Shown here: piece by piece, positions 1 to 8,743 of the stretch
Layout of the letters: each line of letters opens with the position of its first letter
Numbering within the stretch: the stretch's first letter is position 1
Virus record (IMG/VR): IMGVR_UViG_3300010885_031004
Coordinates: 1-28,626 of that record
Reading direction: 5' to 3' (one strand)
DNA length: 28,626 nucleotides
From: a virus
The notes under the pieces: generated by a model
The model's input: only the letters and a program-made list of their open reading frames with translations
Database searches by the model: none
What the model was told of the DNA's origin: nothing
Program-made: the position numbers and the translations under genes

Positions 1-1266
1 AAATTAGAAGAATTCTTTCCCTGCCCGAAGCCTCTGTTGTCAACCACCACCAATGGGAGCCTCATTCCCGTGCCGGATTATTGTGAATATGAGGATCAGG
101 CGCTTGAATTAGACAGCATTACCAACAGAATTTCAATGTTGGTCAAAGCCGTAAAGGCTGTTGGTGTATTCAACGCTGAATACAAGGAATTGGGGCGGTT
201 ATTCACAGAGGGCATTGACAATAAGATGTTCCCTGTGGTTAGTTGGGCCGCGCTAAGTGAAAAAGGCGGCTTAAAAGGCGCAATTGACATGATGGACCTG
301 ACAACGGTCCTCACTGCGCTTAATCAGTTGTATCAGGCTCGTGAATCAGTTAAGCAGACGATCTACGAGATTTGCGGCATTAGTGACATTTTGAGGGGCA
401 CAAGCAGCGCCGAGGAGACGCTGGGAGCGCAGCAAATCAAAGCTCAGTTTGGCAGTTTGCGTCTAAAGAGCAGCCAATCAGAGGTTGCGCGATTTGCAAG
501 TGACCTGTTTCGGATTAAGGCGCAGATTATCTGCCAGTTCTACCCGGAACAGCTAATAGTTGAGATGTCCGGCATTATGAACACGCCGGAGGGTCAAGAC
601 CAGCAAAGTGTCATGGCGGCATTGCAATTGTTGAAGAACAGTACAATGCGCGACTTCCATATATCGGTGGAGTCGGACAGTCTGGCGCAGATTGATGAGT
701 TGTCAGAGCGGCAAGGTGCACAGGAGGCGATTGTTGCCATTTCCAGTTTCTTGCAGCAGGCCGTGCCTATGGTAGCGCAGGCACCTGAGACGCTGCCAAT
801 GGTTAGCGAGATGCTGTTATTCCTGGTGCGCCGGTTTAGGGCTGGCCGAGGCTTGGAATCGGCGATTGAACGTGCCATGCAGGCATTGTCGGATAAGGCA
901 GAGCAAGCAAAGCAAAACCCGCAGCCAGAACCCAAGCAGCAAATAGCTCAGATGGAAGCACAGGCGAAACAAGCGGAACTCCAGCTTAAAGGCCAGATTG
1001 AGCAGCAAAAGATCCAGTCGGACATGGAGATTGAGAAGATGCGGCTCCAGCAACAACAAATCGTTGCGGACAACCAGGCAAAGCTGCAAATGGCCATGGC
1101 TGGTCAGGAAGAGCAGCTCGAACGCTGGAAAGCCGATCTGGAGGCAAGAACAAAGATAATGGTGGCTGAGATTGCTGCTAAGGCTCTAATGGATCGCACG
1201 GCGCAGGAAACTGATAGAACCAACATGAAAATGATGCTTGAAAGCCAGAATAAGGTTATCGCGTGA
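1..1266 (+). CDS. Phage portal protein, C-terminal part (cut by the window's left edge)
   Basis: The frame is open from base 1; 421 residues are visible. Portal proteins form the twelve-subunit ring at the capsid vertex through which DNA is packaged and ejected. The visible start carries FFPCPKPL followed by SLIPVPDY, and further on a QQIKAQFGSLRLKSSQSE segment; from memory these match the C-terminal half of podovirus portal proteins. Residues about 300-390 are a long Gln/Glu/Lys-rich stretch likely to be helical or coiled-coil, as in the extended barrel/crown of such portals. A TTG at 37 could be read as a start, but the conserved residues upstream of it in frame show the gene begins outside the window. 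The position directly before scaffold and capsid genes supports the call. Its stop overlaps the next start (GTGA at 1263-1266), suggesting translational coupling. Confidence 0.8.
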   Translation, partial: KLEEFFPCPKPLLSTTTNGSLIPVPDYCEYEDQALELDSITNRISMLVKAVKAVGVFNAEYKELGRLFTEGIDNKMFPVVSWAALSEKGGLKGAIDMMDLTTVLTALNQLYQARESVKQTIYEICGISDILRGTSSAEETLGAQQIKAQFGSLRLKSSQSEVARFASDLFRIKAQIICQFYPEQLIVEMSGIMNTPEGQDQQSVMAALQLLKNSTMRDFHISVESDSLAQIDELSERQGAQEAIVAISSFLQQAVPMVAQAPETLPMVSEMLLFLVRRFRAGRGLESAIERAMQALSDKAEQAKQNPQPEPKQQIAQMEAQAKQAELQLKGQIEQQKIQSDMEIEKMRLQQQQIVADNQAKLQMAMAGQEEQLERWKADLEARTKIMVAEIAAKALMDRTAQETDRTNMKMMLESQNKVIA

Positions 1267-1694
1267 TTCATAGATACATTTGGGACACCAAAGAGAACAA
1301 GATGGTAGAAATTGGTCAAAACCCGATTGAAGAACACCATTATGTTCAACCTGATTTGGAGCCGTTCAAAAACGTTGACAATGCGGTAATCACAAGCAGG
1401 GCCAATTGGCGAGAGCATTTAATTAAGACTGAGTGCGTTGAGATGGGCCACTCCGACATGAAAGTGGCGCAAGAGAAGTGGAACAAGCGGCAAGCTGACC
1501 ATAGAGAACGAGTGGACAAGGGAAAAAGTTTTATTAGTGAACATCATCAGCCGGCTGAAGCGCGAGAGTATAAACGCACAAATCTAAGCGCAGAAATGGC
1601 GAACAAACTAGACAACCGCCCCCAACCTGGGCGCATTGAAATGATTAAATTGACTTTGCAGACGATGAAAGAGATGAAAAACCGTGGAAGATGA
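1263..1694 (+). CDS. Conserved small phage protein between portal and scaffold, function unknown
   Basis: 143 residues with a GTG start that overlaps the portal stop by 4 bases. The N-terminus (IHRYIWDTKENKMVEI) and the following QPDLEPFKNVDNAVITSRANWREHL stretch look like a small protein family I remember next to portal genes in podoviruses, where 'QPD-EP' is followed by a 'V-I-SR---R-H' motif. The rest is very polar and Lys/Arg/Glu-rich. No catalytic motif, signal peptide or membrane segment is visible. The gene overlaps the scaffold gene by 11 bases, so it is part of the head operon and may act in head assembly, but no function can be assigned from sequence alone. Confidence 0.7.
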   Translation: MIHRYIWDTKENKMVEIGQNPIEEHHYVQPDLEPFKNVDNAVITSRANWREHLIKTECVEMGHSDMKVAQEKWNKRQADHRERVDKGKSFISEHHQPAEAREYKRTNLSAEMANKLDNRPQPGRIEMIKLTLQTMKEMKNRGR

Positions 1695-2742
1695 ATTGAA
1701 CCTTTCTCCCGATGCTCCACAAGAGCAACCGGCAGAGCCTGTAGCCTCTGCACCGGAACCGGTTCTTGATAGACGTGAAGTAATTCGGCAGGCAATTCAA
1801 AATCCTGAAAATAATCGTGGAAAGCACGCAGCGTTCCAGCCCCGCAATGGCGGCAAGTTTGCAGGTGCTCCGCAATTTCCCGTACCAAATGCTCCCGTTA
1901 GGCCCAATATGCCTAACTCCTGGAAAGCCGAGTGGAAGACAAATCTACAGCCGCATTGGGAATCAGCGGCGCCTGAGCTGCTAAATGCAATTCACGAGCG
2001 TGAAGCGGATCAAGCCAGAGGTTTTAACCAATTCAGGACACAGGCCCAGGAGGGTATGGAAGTCCTTGATATACTAAAACCGTATCAGGGCATGATGCAG
2101 AGTGAAGGTGCGACTGCTAAAGCTACCATCACAACGCTCATGAATACAGCGGCTGTATTGCGAACAGGAACTCCCTTGCAAAAGGCGCAGGCTGTCGCTC
2201 AAGTTTTGCAGGAGTATCGAATACCCTTGCAGCATGTTTACGAGTTAACGAATGGACAGGCTGCTCCACAAGCGCAACCCAATATTCAGAACTCCCAGTA
2301 CGGAGATTTAGAAAAAAAAGTGCAGCAATTAATGATGCACATGAACGAATCTAAATCACAGCAGCAACAATTTGTAGAAAACCGAGCATTATCGGTAATA
2401 GAAGAATTTTCAGCAGACCAGGCCCATCCGCACTTTGAGGCGGTACAAGATCGGATGCTGATGTTGTTAGAGTCACCTAACATTTTAGGTGACATTAGCA
2501 ACATGAATGAACGCGAGAAACTGCAAGTTGCTTACGATACAGCAATCAAACTTGATACTACAATTTCAAGGCAGATTATGGCACAACAACAAGCCAAGGT
2601 CCAAGCGAAGCAGGGATTAAAAACCGCAAAGTTGGCAGCAGTTCAGGTGAACGGTGCACCGGGATCTTCAGCAGCTCCAATCTTTGATATTAACAACCGT
2701 AGAGCCGTAATCGCTAATGCGTTACGGAGAGCACAACATTAA
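1684..2742 (+). CDS. Probable capsid scaffolding protein
   Basis: 352 residues, GTG start inside the end of the upstream gene. The position immediately before the major capsid gene and the composition (acidic, Pro-rich N-terminus, central helical Gln/Ala-rich region, basic C-terminus with an NNRRAVIANALRRAQ tail) fit a scaffold that co-assembles with coat protein and leaves or is cleaved before DNA packaging. A WKAEWKTNLQPHWESAAPELLNAI region at about residues 80-105 looks structured and recalls phage scaffolds. Basic helical C-termini are the coat-binding part in known scaffolds such as that of P22; that this one works the same way is inference. No enzymatic motif is seen. Confidence 0.65.
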   Translation: MEDELNLSPDAPQEQPAEPVASAPEPVLDRREVIRQAIQNPENNRGKHAAFQPRNGGKFAGAPQFPVPNAPVRPNMPNSWKAEWKTNLQPHWESAAPELLNAIHEREADQARGFNQFRTQAQEGMEVLDILKPYQGMMQSEGATAKATITTLMNTAAVLRTGTPLQKAQAVAQVLQEYRIPLQHVYELTNGQAAPQAQPNIQNSQYGDLEKKVQQLMMHMNESKSQQQQFVENRALSVIEEFSADQAHPHFEAVQDRMLMLLESPNILGDISNMNEREKLQVAYDTAIKLDTTISRQIMAQQQAKVQAKQGLKTAKLAAVQVNGAPGSSAAPIFDINNRRAVIANALRRAQH

Positions 2743-2757
2743 ACAGGAGAATAGAAA

Positions 2758-3738
2758 ATGGCTTTCGCTAATGCAAATTACAGCGATGTTTTAACCACTA
2801 CTATTGAAAGTCGTACAGGTGCAATTGCGGACAACGTCACAAAGAACAACGCTTTGTTGACGCGCCTTCGTGAACGCGGCAAGTATCGGCCTATTAGTGG
2901 TGGTTCGACCATCCTGCAAGAACTTTCGTATCAGGCAAACAACACCGCTATGTACTACTCTGGCGCTGAAGTTCTAAATATCAGCCCCTCGGACGTACTT
3001 TCTTCAGCGCAGTACCCGATTAAACAAGCTGCGGTTGCCGTCACAATTAATGGATTGGAAATGTTGCAGAACTCAGGTGAAGAGCAGATTATTGATCTGT
3101 TTGACGCACGTCTCGACGTTGCTGAGGCTTCCATTGAGAACTTGATTGCAACGGGCGTGTACTCTGACGGTACCGGCTCGAATGGTAAGCAGATCACTGG
3201 CCTTCAGGCTATGGTTGTAGCTTCCCCCTCGACAGGTGTTGTTGGCGGCATTGATCGTGCGACGTGGAGCTTCTGGAGAAACCAGACGTTTGACTTTTCT
3301 AGCGATCTAGGAGTCTCTGCGTCTGCGTCCAACATCCAGACTGGCTTTAATCAGTTGTATGCAAAGACGAGCCGCAGCTCTGACGTGGTAGACCTTATTC
3401 TTTTGGATAACAATTTTTGGGGCTTCTTTATGAGTAGCATCCAGAATATCCAACGGTTTAATGGTTCTAGCAAAATGGCTGACTTAGGTTTTGTGGCTTC
3501 TAAGTACATGAATGCTGATGTAGTTTTGGACGGTGGTATTGGCGGCAACATCCCGACAAATACCGGCTACTTCCTGAACTCTAAGTATCTTTTCTTTCGG
3601 CCTCATACTGATCGTAACTTTGTTCCGATTGGCGACGAGCGCATGAGCACTAACCAGGATGCTATTGTTCGGCTTATTGGATGGGCTGGCAATATGACTG
3701 CCTCTGGTTTGCAATTCCAAGGCATCATGAGCGAATAG
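2758..3738 (+). CDS. Major capsid protein
   Basis: 326 residues, ATG preceded by AGGAG 7 bases upstream. It forms the icosahedral shell; the family is expected to have the HK97 fold. The N-terminal half contains an ISGGSTILQEL-type segment followed by YYSGAEVLNISPSD and a run of 'QYPIKQAAVAVTINGLEML', which I recognise from podovirus coat proteins. The C-terminus ends in a Gly-rich strand region. The gene follows the scaffold by 15 bases and has the strongest ribosome-binding site of the head operon, as expected for the most abundant virion protein. No protease signature or N-terminal delta domain is obvious, so the separate scaffold upstream probably does that job. Confidence 0.85.
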   Translation: MAFANANYSDVLTTTIESRTGAIADNVTKNNALLTRLRERGKYRPISGGSTILQELSYQANNTAMYYSGAEVLNISPSDVLSSAQYPIKQAAVAVTINGLEMLQNSGEEQIIDLFDARLDVAEASIENLIATGVYSDGTGSNGKQITGLQAMVVASPSTGVVGGIDRATWSFWRNQTFDFSSDLGVSASASNIQTGFNQLYAKTSRSSDVVDLILLDNNFWGFFMSSIQNIQRFNGSSKMADLGFVASKYMNADVVLDGGIGGNIPTNTGYFLNSKYLFFRPHTDRNFVPIGDERMSTNQDAIVRLIGWAGNMTASGLQFQGIMSE

Positions 3739-3751
3739 GAGAATATTAGAC

Positions 3752-4306
3752 ATGGCTGACCAAACTACTAATAATTACGTTACCGACGGTAAGATTGGCG
3801 TTGATTTAACGGCTACTTATGCCTCTACCTCAGCGGGATCTACCTCTCTATTCCCTGCTACTCCTAACGAAAATGTATCGTCCAATAACAACGGACGTTT
3901 TATTTTTGCTAAAGCTGCATCGGAAGTTGCTCAATTTGATTGTGTGATTTTTTCGACTTATGAGAATTCGGCTTCTACTACAGCGCCGATTGCTCAGGCC
4001 GTACCTATCACTACAACCAACGCCAATGCTCTAGGTAGTGGCGGAGCCACTATCGGGTTTGCTCAATCTTCTGTGACATCCGGGTATTACGGATGGTTCA
4101 TGTTGAACGGCACTCCTCGTGTTAGCTTGTTGATCGGTTGCCAACCTAAATCCATGCTTTACACGACTGCAACCGCTGGTAAGCTGGACGACACTACCGT
4201 GTCTGGATGCCTGATTGGTGGCTTGGTGGCCAATACTTCGGCTACCAGCGCCTCAGCAGTTTTCTGCATGGCTAACAACGCGCACATTCAAGCTAGTAAC
4301 GGCTAA
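3752..4306 (+). CDS. Probable head decoration or minor head protein
   Basis: 184 residues rich in Ser, Thr, Ala and Gly, with alternating hydrophobic/polar beta-type stretches and no transmembrane segment. It starts 13 bases after the capsid stop with AGGAG 9 bases before the ATG, and is the last gene before a strong terminator, so it should be made at levels like the capsid protein. Genes in this place often encode decoration (capsid-cementing) proteins. No specific motif proves it, so the role is inferred from position and composition; a DUF2190-like protein or a different head component is possible. Confidence 0.55.
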   Translation: MADQTTNNYVTDGKIGVDLTATYASTSAGSTSLFPATPNENVSSNNNGRFIFAKAASEVAQFDCVIFSTYENSASTTAPIAQAVPITTTNANALGSGGATIGFAQSSVTSGYYGWFMLNGTPRVSLLIGCQPKSMLYTTATAGKLDDTTVSGCLIGGLVANTSATSASAVFCMANNAHIQASNG

Positions 4307-4323
4307 TCATTAAGACGTTGCTT

Positions 4324-4363
4324 AAAACCACTCACGGCAGGGAAACCTGCCGTGGGTGGTTTT
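4324..4363 (+). terminator. Strong intrinsic terminator after the head genes
   Basis: An 18-base-pair stem with one G-U pair (arms 4324-4341 and 4346-4363) is closed by a GAAA tetraloop, a stable GNRA loop. The 5' arm starts AAAACCAC and the 3' arm ends GTGGTTTT, so the T-run is part of the stem and the hairpin could act in both directions. It separates the capsid/decoration genes from the modification island and probably lowers expression downstream. Confidence 0.88.
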
Positions 4364-4374
4364 GTTAAGGAAAT

Positions 4375-5988
4375 ATGGATTTTTTACCTTTAAAAGTTAC
4401 AGGAACTTGTGTCGCAGATGATGAAACGCTGTTCGCTAATATGGAAAAGGCTATTCTTTGGGATTATCCTGAAGTTCTTAAACCTGGCCCTATCAGAAGC
4501 ACTCCAATTGCGCTAATTGGATCTGGGCCTAGCATAGCTGGCCAGTTAGGCCTGATTAAGAAGATAAAGGCCGCTGGGACGCCTATTGTAGCTATTAAGG
4601 ATTCACACGACTGGTTGATTGAAAATGGAGTAATCCCTGACTACGCTTTGGCAATTGACCCACAAGCGCATCGTTGGAACTGCTTCAAACTGAAACATCC
4701 AGATGTTAAGTATATGATCGCCAGCCAGTGTCATCCCAACATGTTCGATCATTTGGCAGGGATGGATATCACAATATGGCATCCGTACATTACTAAAGGC
4801 CAAAAGCGGCCTTTAAACAAGATGGTCATTGGTGGCGGCACCACAAGCGGTTTACGGGCAATTTCTTTGTTTTACGTACTGGGATGGCGACACATGGCCC
4901 TTTTTGGGTTTGACTCCTGCATGGATGGAAAGATGCTGCGCGTAAACGGAGATGGGGCTAAAGAATCGGAAATCGTCAGTGAAGTACGGATAGATCCAAA
5001 TGGCGAGACGTTTTACTGCACTTCGGCAATGGCTCTTCAAGCCGAGCATTTCCAGACTTACTATGACTTCCTGCCTGACATCCAGTTTTATGCGTTTGGC
5101 AAAGGTTTGATTCAAGCCATTATCAATCTAAGGGAAGAAAATACAAAACAACTGCTACAGATCCAGTCTATGCCCAAAAATCCTAATAAGCGTGTCTCTT
5201 TTATTCATTCAGGTGACAAGGATTCAGCAAGTTGGCGTTATCGGGCAAACATCCCTTCGCGTGAGATGGGGTTATCTATGAATGACATTGATGCCGACAC
5301 ACTAATATTCAGCAAACCTCAAGCGTATGAGCTAATGGAAATGGCTAAAGCCAAAACTCGCGGAGCAAAAATCATTGTGGAATTCTGCGACGATCACTTC
5401 ACCTGGCCGCACTATATCGAAGCCCTTGCCCTAGCCGATCACGTTACCTGCCCAACGCCGGAGATGGCAAGAATAATCAAAACACATGGCCGGGAGGCTA
5501 CCGTCGTTCCAGACCCCTACGAGTACCCCCAGGAGGCTCCACACTGCGCCGGTACAAACCTGCTGTGGTACGGGCACAAATCTAACCTCAAGAGCCTGGA
5601 GCGCGTTTATGAAGGCTTAATTGAGTATCCAATACGAATTGTCAGCAACTCCTCGCAATCGATCCCCTGGTCATATAAAACAATGCTCCAGGAGTTCAAA
5701 AGGGCTGATATTGTGATTATCCCGGCCACGCAGCCTTATAAAAGCGCAAATAGGGCAGTTGAGGCTATTAGACAAGGGTGTTTTGTTGTGGCGGAGCCGC
5801 ATCCAGCGGTCATGGAAATTCCAGGAATTTGGATTGGTGACATAAAAGAAGGTGTCGAATGGACAAGCAAGAACCTCAAGGAAGCAAGAACCGCAACTTT
5901 CAAGGCTCAGAAATACGTAATGGACAAATATTCGCCGCAAACGTGCACAAGCATGTGGAAGACAGTTATGGAATTGCCTACAACTTAG
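4375..5988 (+). CDS. Two-domain protein: DUF115 (MAF_flag10/MptE-like) domain fused to a glycosyltransferase-like domain
   Basis: 537 residues. Residues about 45-245 form a DUF115-type domain with an IGSGPS loop near residue 50, a DYALAIDPQ segment near residue 92, IASQCHP near residue 115, GGGTTSGLRA near residue 160 and FGFDSC near residue 182. DUF115 proteins include archaeal MptE (6-hydroxymethylpterin diphosphokinase) and flagellin-glycosylation Maf proteins. Residues about 265-520 resemble a GT-B type glycosyltransferase: a VPDPYE motif, then a nucleotide-sugar-site-like stretch ending in SANRAVEAIRQGCFVVAEPHPAV. This suggests transfer of a sugar to a phage or host target; the substrate is unknown. 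An AAGGA site lies before the ATG. Its 3' end overlaps the methyltransferase by 130 bases. The N-terminal domain is a paralogue of the protein at 6449-7198. Confidence 0.75.
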   Translation: MDFLPLKVTGTCVADDETLFANMEKAILWDYPEVLKPGPIRSTPIALIGSGPSIAGQLGLIKKIKAAGTPIVAIKDSHDWLIENGVIPDYALAIDPQAHRWNCFKLKHPDVKYMIASQCHPNMFDHLAGMDITIWHPYITKGQKRPLNKMVIGGGTTSGLRAISLFYVLGWRHMALFGFDSCMDGKMLRVNGDGAKESEIVSEVRIDPNGETFYCTSAMALQAEHFQTYYDFLPDIQFYAFGKGLIQAIINLREENTKQLLQIQSMPKNPNKRVSFIHSGDKDSASWRYRANIPSREMGLSMNDIDADTLIFSKPQAYELMEMAKAKTRGAKIIVEFCDDHFTWPHYIEALALADHVTCPTPEMARIIKTHGREATVVPDPYEYPQEAPHCAGTNLLWYGHKSNLKSLERVYEGLIEYPIRIVSNSSQSIPWSYKTMLQEFKRADIVIIPATQPYKSANRAVEAIRQGCFVVAEPHPAVMEIPGIWIGDIKEGVEWTSKNLKEARTATFKAQKYVMDKYSPQTCTSMWKTVMELPTT

Positions 5989-6461
5989 GTTGCGGCCATA
6001 AGAAATGGGAGAACTGGATCAATGTAGACCTGCATTCTGATATTTCCGACCTCAAATGTGACTTACGGAAGCTCGATGTGGAGTCAGATACAGCAGATGC
6101 TGTGGCTGCGATCCACGTTTTGGAGCACTTCTATCAGTGGGAGGCGCATGCCCTGCTCTCAGAATGGAAGCGCATCCTGAAGCCAGGAGGCAAGATGATT
6201 TTGGAGCTGCCTTGCCTCGACAAGATTTTTTCTTACATTGCGGATGCTGTCGCCAATTCAGTCAAAATTCACCCATTTATGACAACACTTGCAATTTTTG
6301 GCGATCCCAAGCATAACGCCGAGGCCATGTGTCACAAGTGGGGTTATTTTACTGAATCCCTAGTGGATCTGCTGGGAGAGGTCGGAATGAAGGAAATCGA
6401 GGTTTGCGTTCCACGCTACCACTTTCCATTCCGGGATATGCGGATTGAATGCAAGAAATAG
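5859..6461 (+). CDS. SAM-dependent class I methyltransferase
   Basis: 200 residues from the ATG chosen here. SAM-binding motif I is NLGCG (residues 42-46), followed by an acidic residue at the end of strand 2 (NVDLHSD, D57), HVLEH (86-90) and the LKPGG motif (107-111), the standard order of Methyltransf_11-type enzymes. This start has GAAGG 6 bases upstream but makes a 130-base overlap with the preceding gene. A GTG at 5955 would leave 34 bases of overlap, putting motif I directly at the N-terminus; both are possible. Its place between two DUF115 genes suggests it methylates a sugar or a carrier in the same modification pathway, which is inference. Confidence 0.85.
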   Translation: MDKQEPQGSKNRNFQGSEIRNGQIFAANVHKHVEDSYGIAYNLGCGHKKWENWINVDLHSDISDLKCDLRKLDVESDTADAVAAIHVLEHFYQWEAHALLSEWKRILKPGGKMILELPCLDKIFSYIADAVANSVKIHPFMTTLAIFGDPKHNAEAMCHKWGYFTESLVDLLGEVGMKEIEVCVPRYHFPFRDMRIECKK

Positions 6462-7198
6462 CAGGTGTTTTATCAGATGAAAAACGCTATGAGCAGATGG
6501 CTATTGCTATCAAAAAAATACCTCTTATGCCCAAAAGGCTTAATTTTACAGACAATCGCGTAAGCATTGTTTGTTATGGGCCTAGCCTCAAATATACCTG
6601 GCCCCAGATTCGCGGCAAAGTAATTAGCGTGTCTGGAGCGCACGACTTTTTGGTTGACAAAGGCATTTGCCCTACTTGGCATGTGGATTGTGACCCAAGG
6701 CAGCACAAGGTCAGCATGCTGAACAGCCCCACGGTTACCACAAAATACCTGATGGCTTCAGTCTGTCATCCAGACTGGTGGGAAAAGCTCCTGAACCACG
6801 ATGTCCACTTATGGCATTTAATAAACGGGAATGACTTTCAAACGCTGCGATGGCTCCACGCCCACCAGCCTAGAGGCGTTTATCGTGCACTGGGAGGAGG
6901 ATCTACGGTAGGGCAAAGGGCTATGAATGTAGCCTCCATGCTGGGATACCGGAAATTTGACATGTACGGGATGGATTTGTGCCTGGATGGGAAAGATCAT
7001 CACGCCGGGCCGCATCCAAACAATAAGCAAATTAAGGTTAAGGTTAAGGTGGCCGGCAAAGTCTTTGAAACTACACCTCAAATGGTGCAGGCCGCACTTG
7101 AACTAAAGACATTTCTCCGTAAAACCGACGTAGACGTTGTGTTTCATGGGGATGGATTGATTCAGCGTATGGCTGAACTTATAAAGGAGAAAACATGA
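6449..7198 (+). CDS. DUF115-family protein, paralogue of the N-terminal domain at 4375-5988
   Basis: 249 residues covering a single DUF115-type domain: CYGPS near residue 42, HVDCDPRQHK near residue 88, LMASVCHPDWW near residue 110, ALGGGSTVGQRA near residue 148 and MYGMDLCLDGKDHHAG near residue 170. The order and spacing match the fusion protein upstream, so the two probably arose by duplication and have diverged strongly. DUF115 relatives act in flagellin or surface glycosylation or in pterin diphosphate transfer. The gene overlaps the methyltransferase by 13 bases and the next gene by an ATGA, placing the island inside the virion operon. The substrate cannot be read. Confidence 0.75.
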   Translation: MQEIAGVLSDEKRYEQMAIAIKKIPLMPKRLNFTDNRVSIVCYGPSLKYTWPQIRGKVISVSGAHDFLVDKGICPTWHVDCDPRQHKVSMLNSPTVTTKYLMASVCHPDWWEKLLNHDVHLWHLINGNDFQTLRWLHAHQPRGVYRALGGGSTVGQRAMNVASMLGYRKFDMYGMDLCLDGKDHHAGPHPNNKQIKVKVKVAGKVFETTPQMVQAALELKTFLRKTDVDVVFHGDGLIQRMAELIKEKT

Positions 7199-7812
7199 AT
7201 GTAGAAAATGCTAGTTGGACTGATGCTACAGGAAATCCAGTAATAGCGGGAACACTTGTAGTTTTTTTTCGGTCATGCCAGAAGAAAAACAACTTCAAAT
7301 CAAATAAGGAAGGTCGTCCTGTATTTGACGAAAAGATATTTATAACAAAACTCATTCCTGGGGATTCGACGTTTAACGTGGATCGTGAAATGCGGGAGCA
7401 GGATAAGGAAGATTACCCTCTGCAATGGGCGCGTTGGAAGGAAAAGCAGGAAAACATCATTCCAGGCACTCCGGTTGAGTTTTGGCCGGGGATTACTCAA
7501 AATCAAATAGCCGTCATGAAGGCACTTAATATTTCAACTATTGAACAGTTTGCAAACCTTCCTGACTCTAACGCTACAAAGATTATGGGATTTAACGACC
7601 TTCGCAACCAGGCTCTTAAATTGAGCGCGGTTGCAAAAGGTGAGTTGTTTATAGAGAAAATCAATGCTGAAACTGATGCTAAACTGTTAATGCAGGAAGC
7701 AGAAATCGAACGGCTTCGTGTGCAGATCATGGAATTAGGCGAACCTAAAAAACGCGGCAGGCCCAAAAAGGAAGTAGCTGTGGCTGTCCCTACGGAGGAA
7801 ATCGCCACATAA
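7195..7812 (+). CDS. Phage protein with helix-hairpin-helix-like segment and C-terminal AT-hook
   Basis: 205 residues; ATG overlaps the upstream stop (ATGA) and has AAGGAG upstream. Residues about 98-140 (NQIAVMKALNISTIEQFANL, then a KIMGFNDLRNQA stretch) look like a helix-hairpin-helix DNA-binding unit, followed by a coiled-coil segment (about 150-180) and a KKRGRPKK AT-hook near residue 190. Proteins with this order occur in podovirus head-gene clusters, but I know no proven function. Binding packaged or incoming DNA is a reasonable guess. The N-terminal 90 residues show no recognisable domain. Confidence 0.65.
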   Translation: MNVENASWTDATGNPVIAGTLVVFFRSCQKKNNFKSNKEGRPVFDEKIFITKLIPGDSTFNVDREMREQDKEDYPLQWARWKEKQENIIPGTPVEFWPGITQNQIAVMKALNISTIEQFANLPDSNATKIMGFNDLRNQALKLSAVAKGELFIEKINAETDAKLLMQEAEIERLRVQIMELGEPKKRGRPKKEVAVAVPTEEIAT

Positions 7813-7822
7813 TGAGGTAATC

Positions 7823-8740
7823 ATGGGTTATACGCTACTGGAACTAGTAGATCAAGTATCTGGTGAGTTGGGCCTTTCGCAACCACCCATTGTTATTGGC
7901 AGTGCCAATAACCAGACTATTCAGTTCCTCGCGTTGGCCCAAAGGCTGGGCAAGGATCTTGTCCGCGATTTTGAATGGCAGCGCCTTGTCCAAGCGTATG
8001 TATTCAGCACAAGTACTGCGGTGACCACGGAAGGCAACGTGGTTGCCGCCAGTACGGTGTTGTCAAATATCACGAGCACGACTGGAATTGCAGTCGGAAC
8101 TGTCATTACTGGAGACGGCATTGCGCCTTATGCTCAAGTGGCAAGCGTAGACTCTGGTTCGCAGATCACGATGGACACTCCCGCCACAACCAGCGAAACG
8201 GGCGCTACTCTCACCTTTGCAACTCAGGACTATGCGCTGCCTGCTGGGTTTGACCACATGGTTTCGGACACAAACTGGGACCGCACTAACCATTGGAAAA
8301 ATAGCGGCACAATAACCAGTCAAGAGTGGCAGTTTATACAGGGAGGGGTCATTTCCGTTGGCCCTCGTGAGCGATACCGAATCTACAATAACAAGCTTCG
8401 CATCTTCTCTGCAATTACTACTCCCTACAATTTCGCTTATGAGTATGTCAGCAAGTACTGGGTTATTCCGACGGGTTATTCCGTAGGTATGCAGGAAACC
8501 TTCCAAGCTGACACCGACACCTCCATCTTCCCGGATGACCTTATGATGGCTGGGCTTAAGCTATATTTCCTAAAAGCCAAAAAACTGGACTACGCTGTTG
8601 AACTGATGGAATTTACGCGATCACTGTCTTACTGTAAAGCCTCGGATGTGCCCGTTTCTGCTAAATCTTTGTCTCCATTCCCCATGAATCAGCTAGTAGG
8701 ACCATGGAGTATTCAAGATGGCAACTGGCCTACAAGTTAA
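7823..8740 (+). CDS. Head-tail adaptor, P22 gp4-like tail accessory factor family
   Basis: 305 residues with GAGGT just before the ATG. The N-terminus (TLLELVDQVSGELGLSQPP, then QFLALAQRLGKDLVRDFEWQ) is the helical part typical of gp4-type connector proteins, which plug onto the portal ring and join it to the tail hub. After the insertion the core resumes with YALPAGFDHMVSDTNWDRT, SQEWQFIQGG, PRERYRIYNNKLRI and AYEYVSKYWV, all familiar from this family. An extra beta-rich module lies at about residues 55-115, of the type with paired 'TVLSNITSTTGIAVGTVITG' and 'IT-D-PAT-S' strands found in many phage appendage proteins. It sits directly upstream of the tail hub, as in P22-like gene order. Confidence 0.75.
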   Translation: MGYTLLELVDQVSGELGLSQPPIVIGSANNQTIQFLALAQRLGKDLVRDFEWQRLVQAYVFSTSTAVTTEGNVVAASTVLSNITSTTGIAVGTVITGDGIAPYAQVASVDSGSQITMDTPATTSETGATLTFATQDYALPAGFDHMVSDTNWDRTNHWKNSGTITSQEWQFIQGGVISVGPRERYRIYNNKLRIFSAITTPYNFAYEYVSKYWVIPTGYSVGMQETFQADTDTSIFPDDLMMAGLKLYFLKAKKLDYAVELMEFTRSLSYCKASDVPVSAKSLSPFPMNQLVGPWSIQDGNWPTS

Positions 8741-8743
8741 TCT

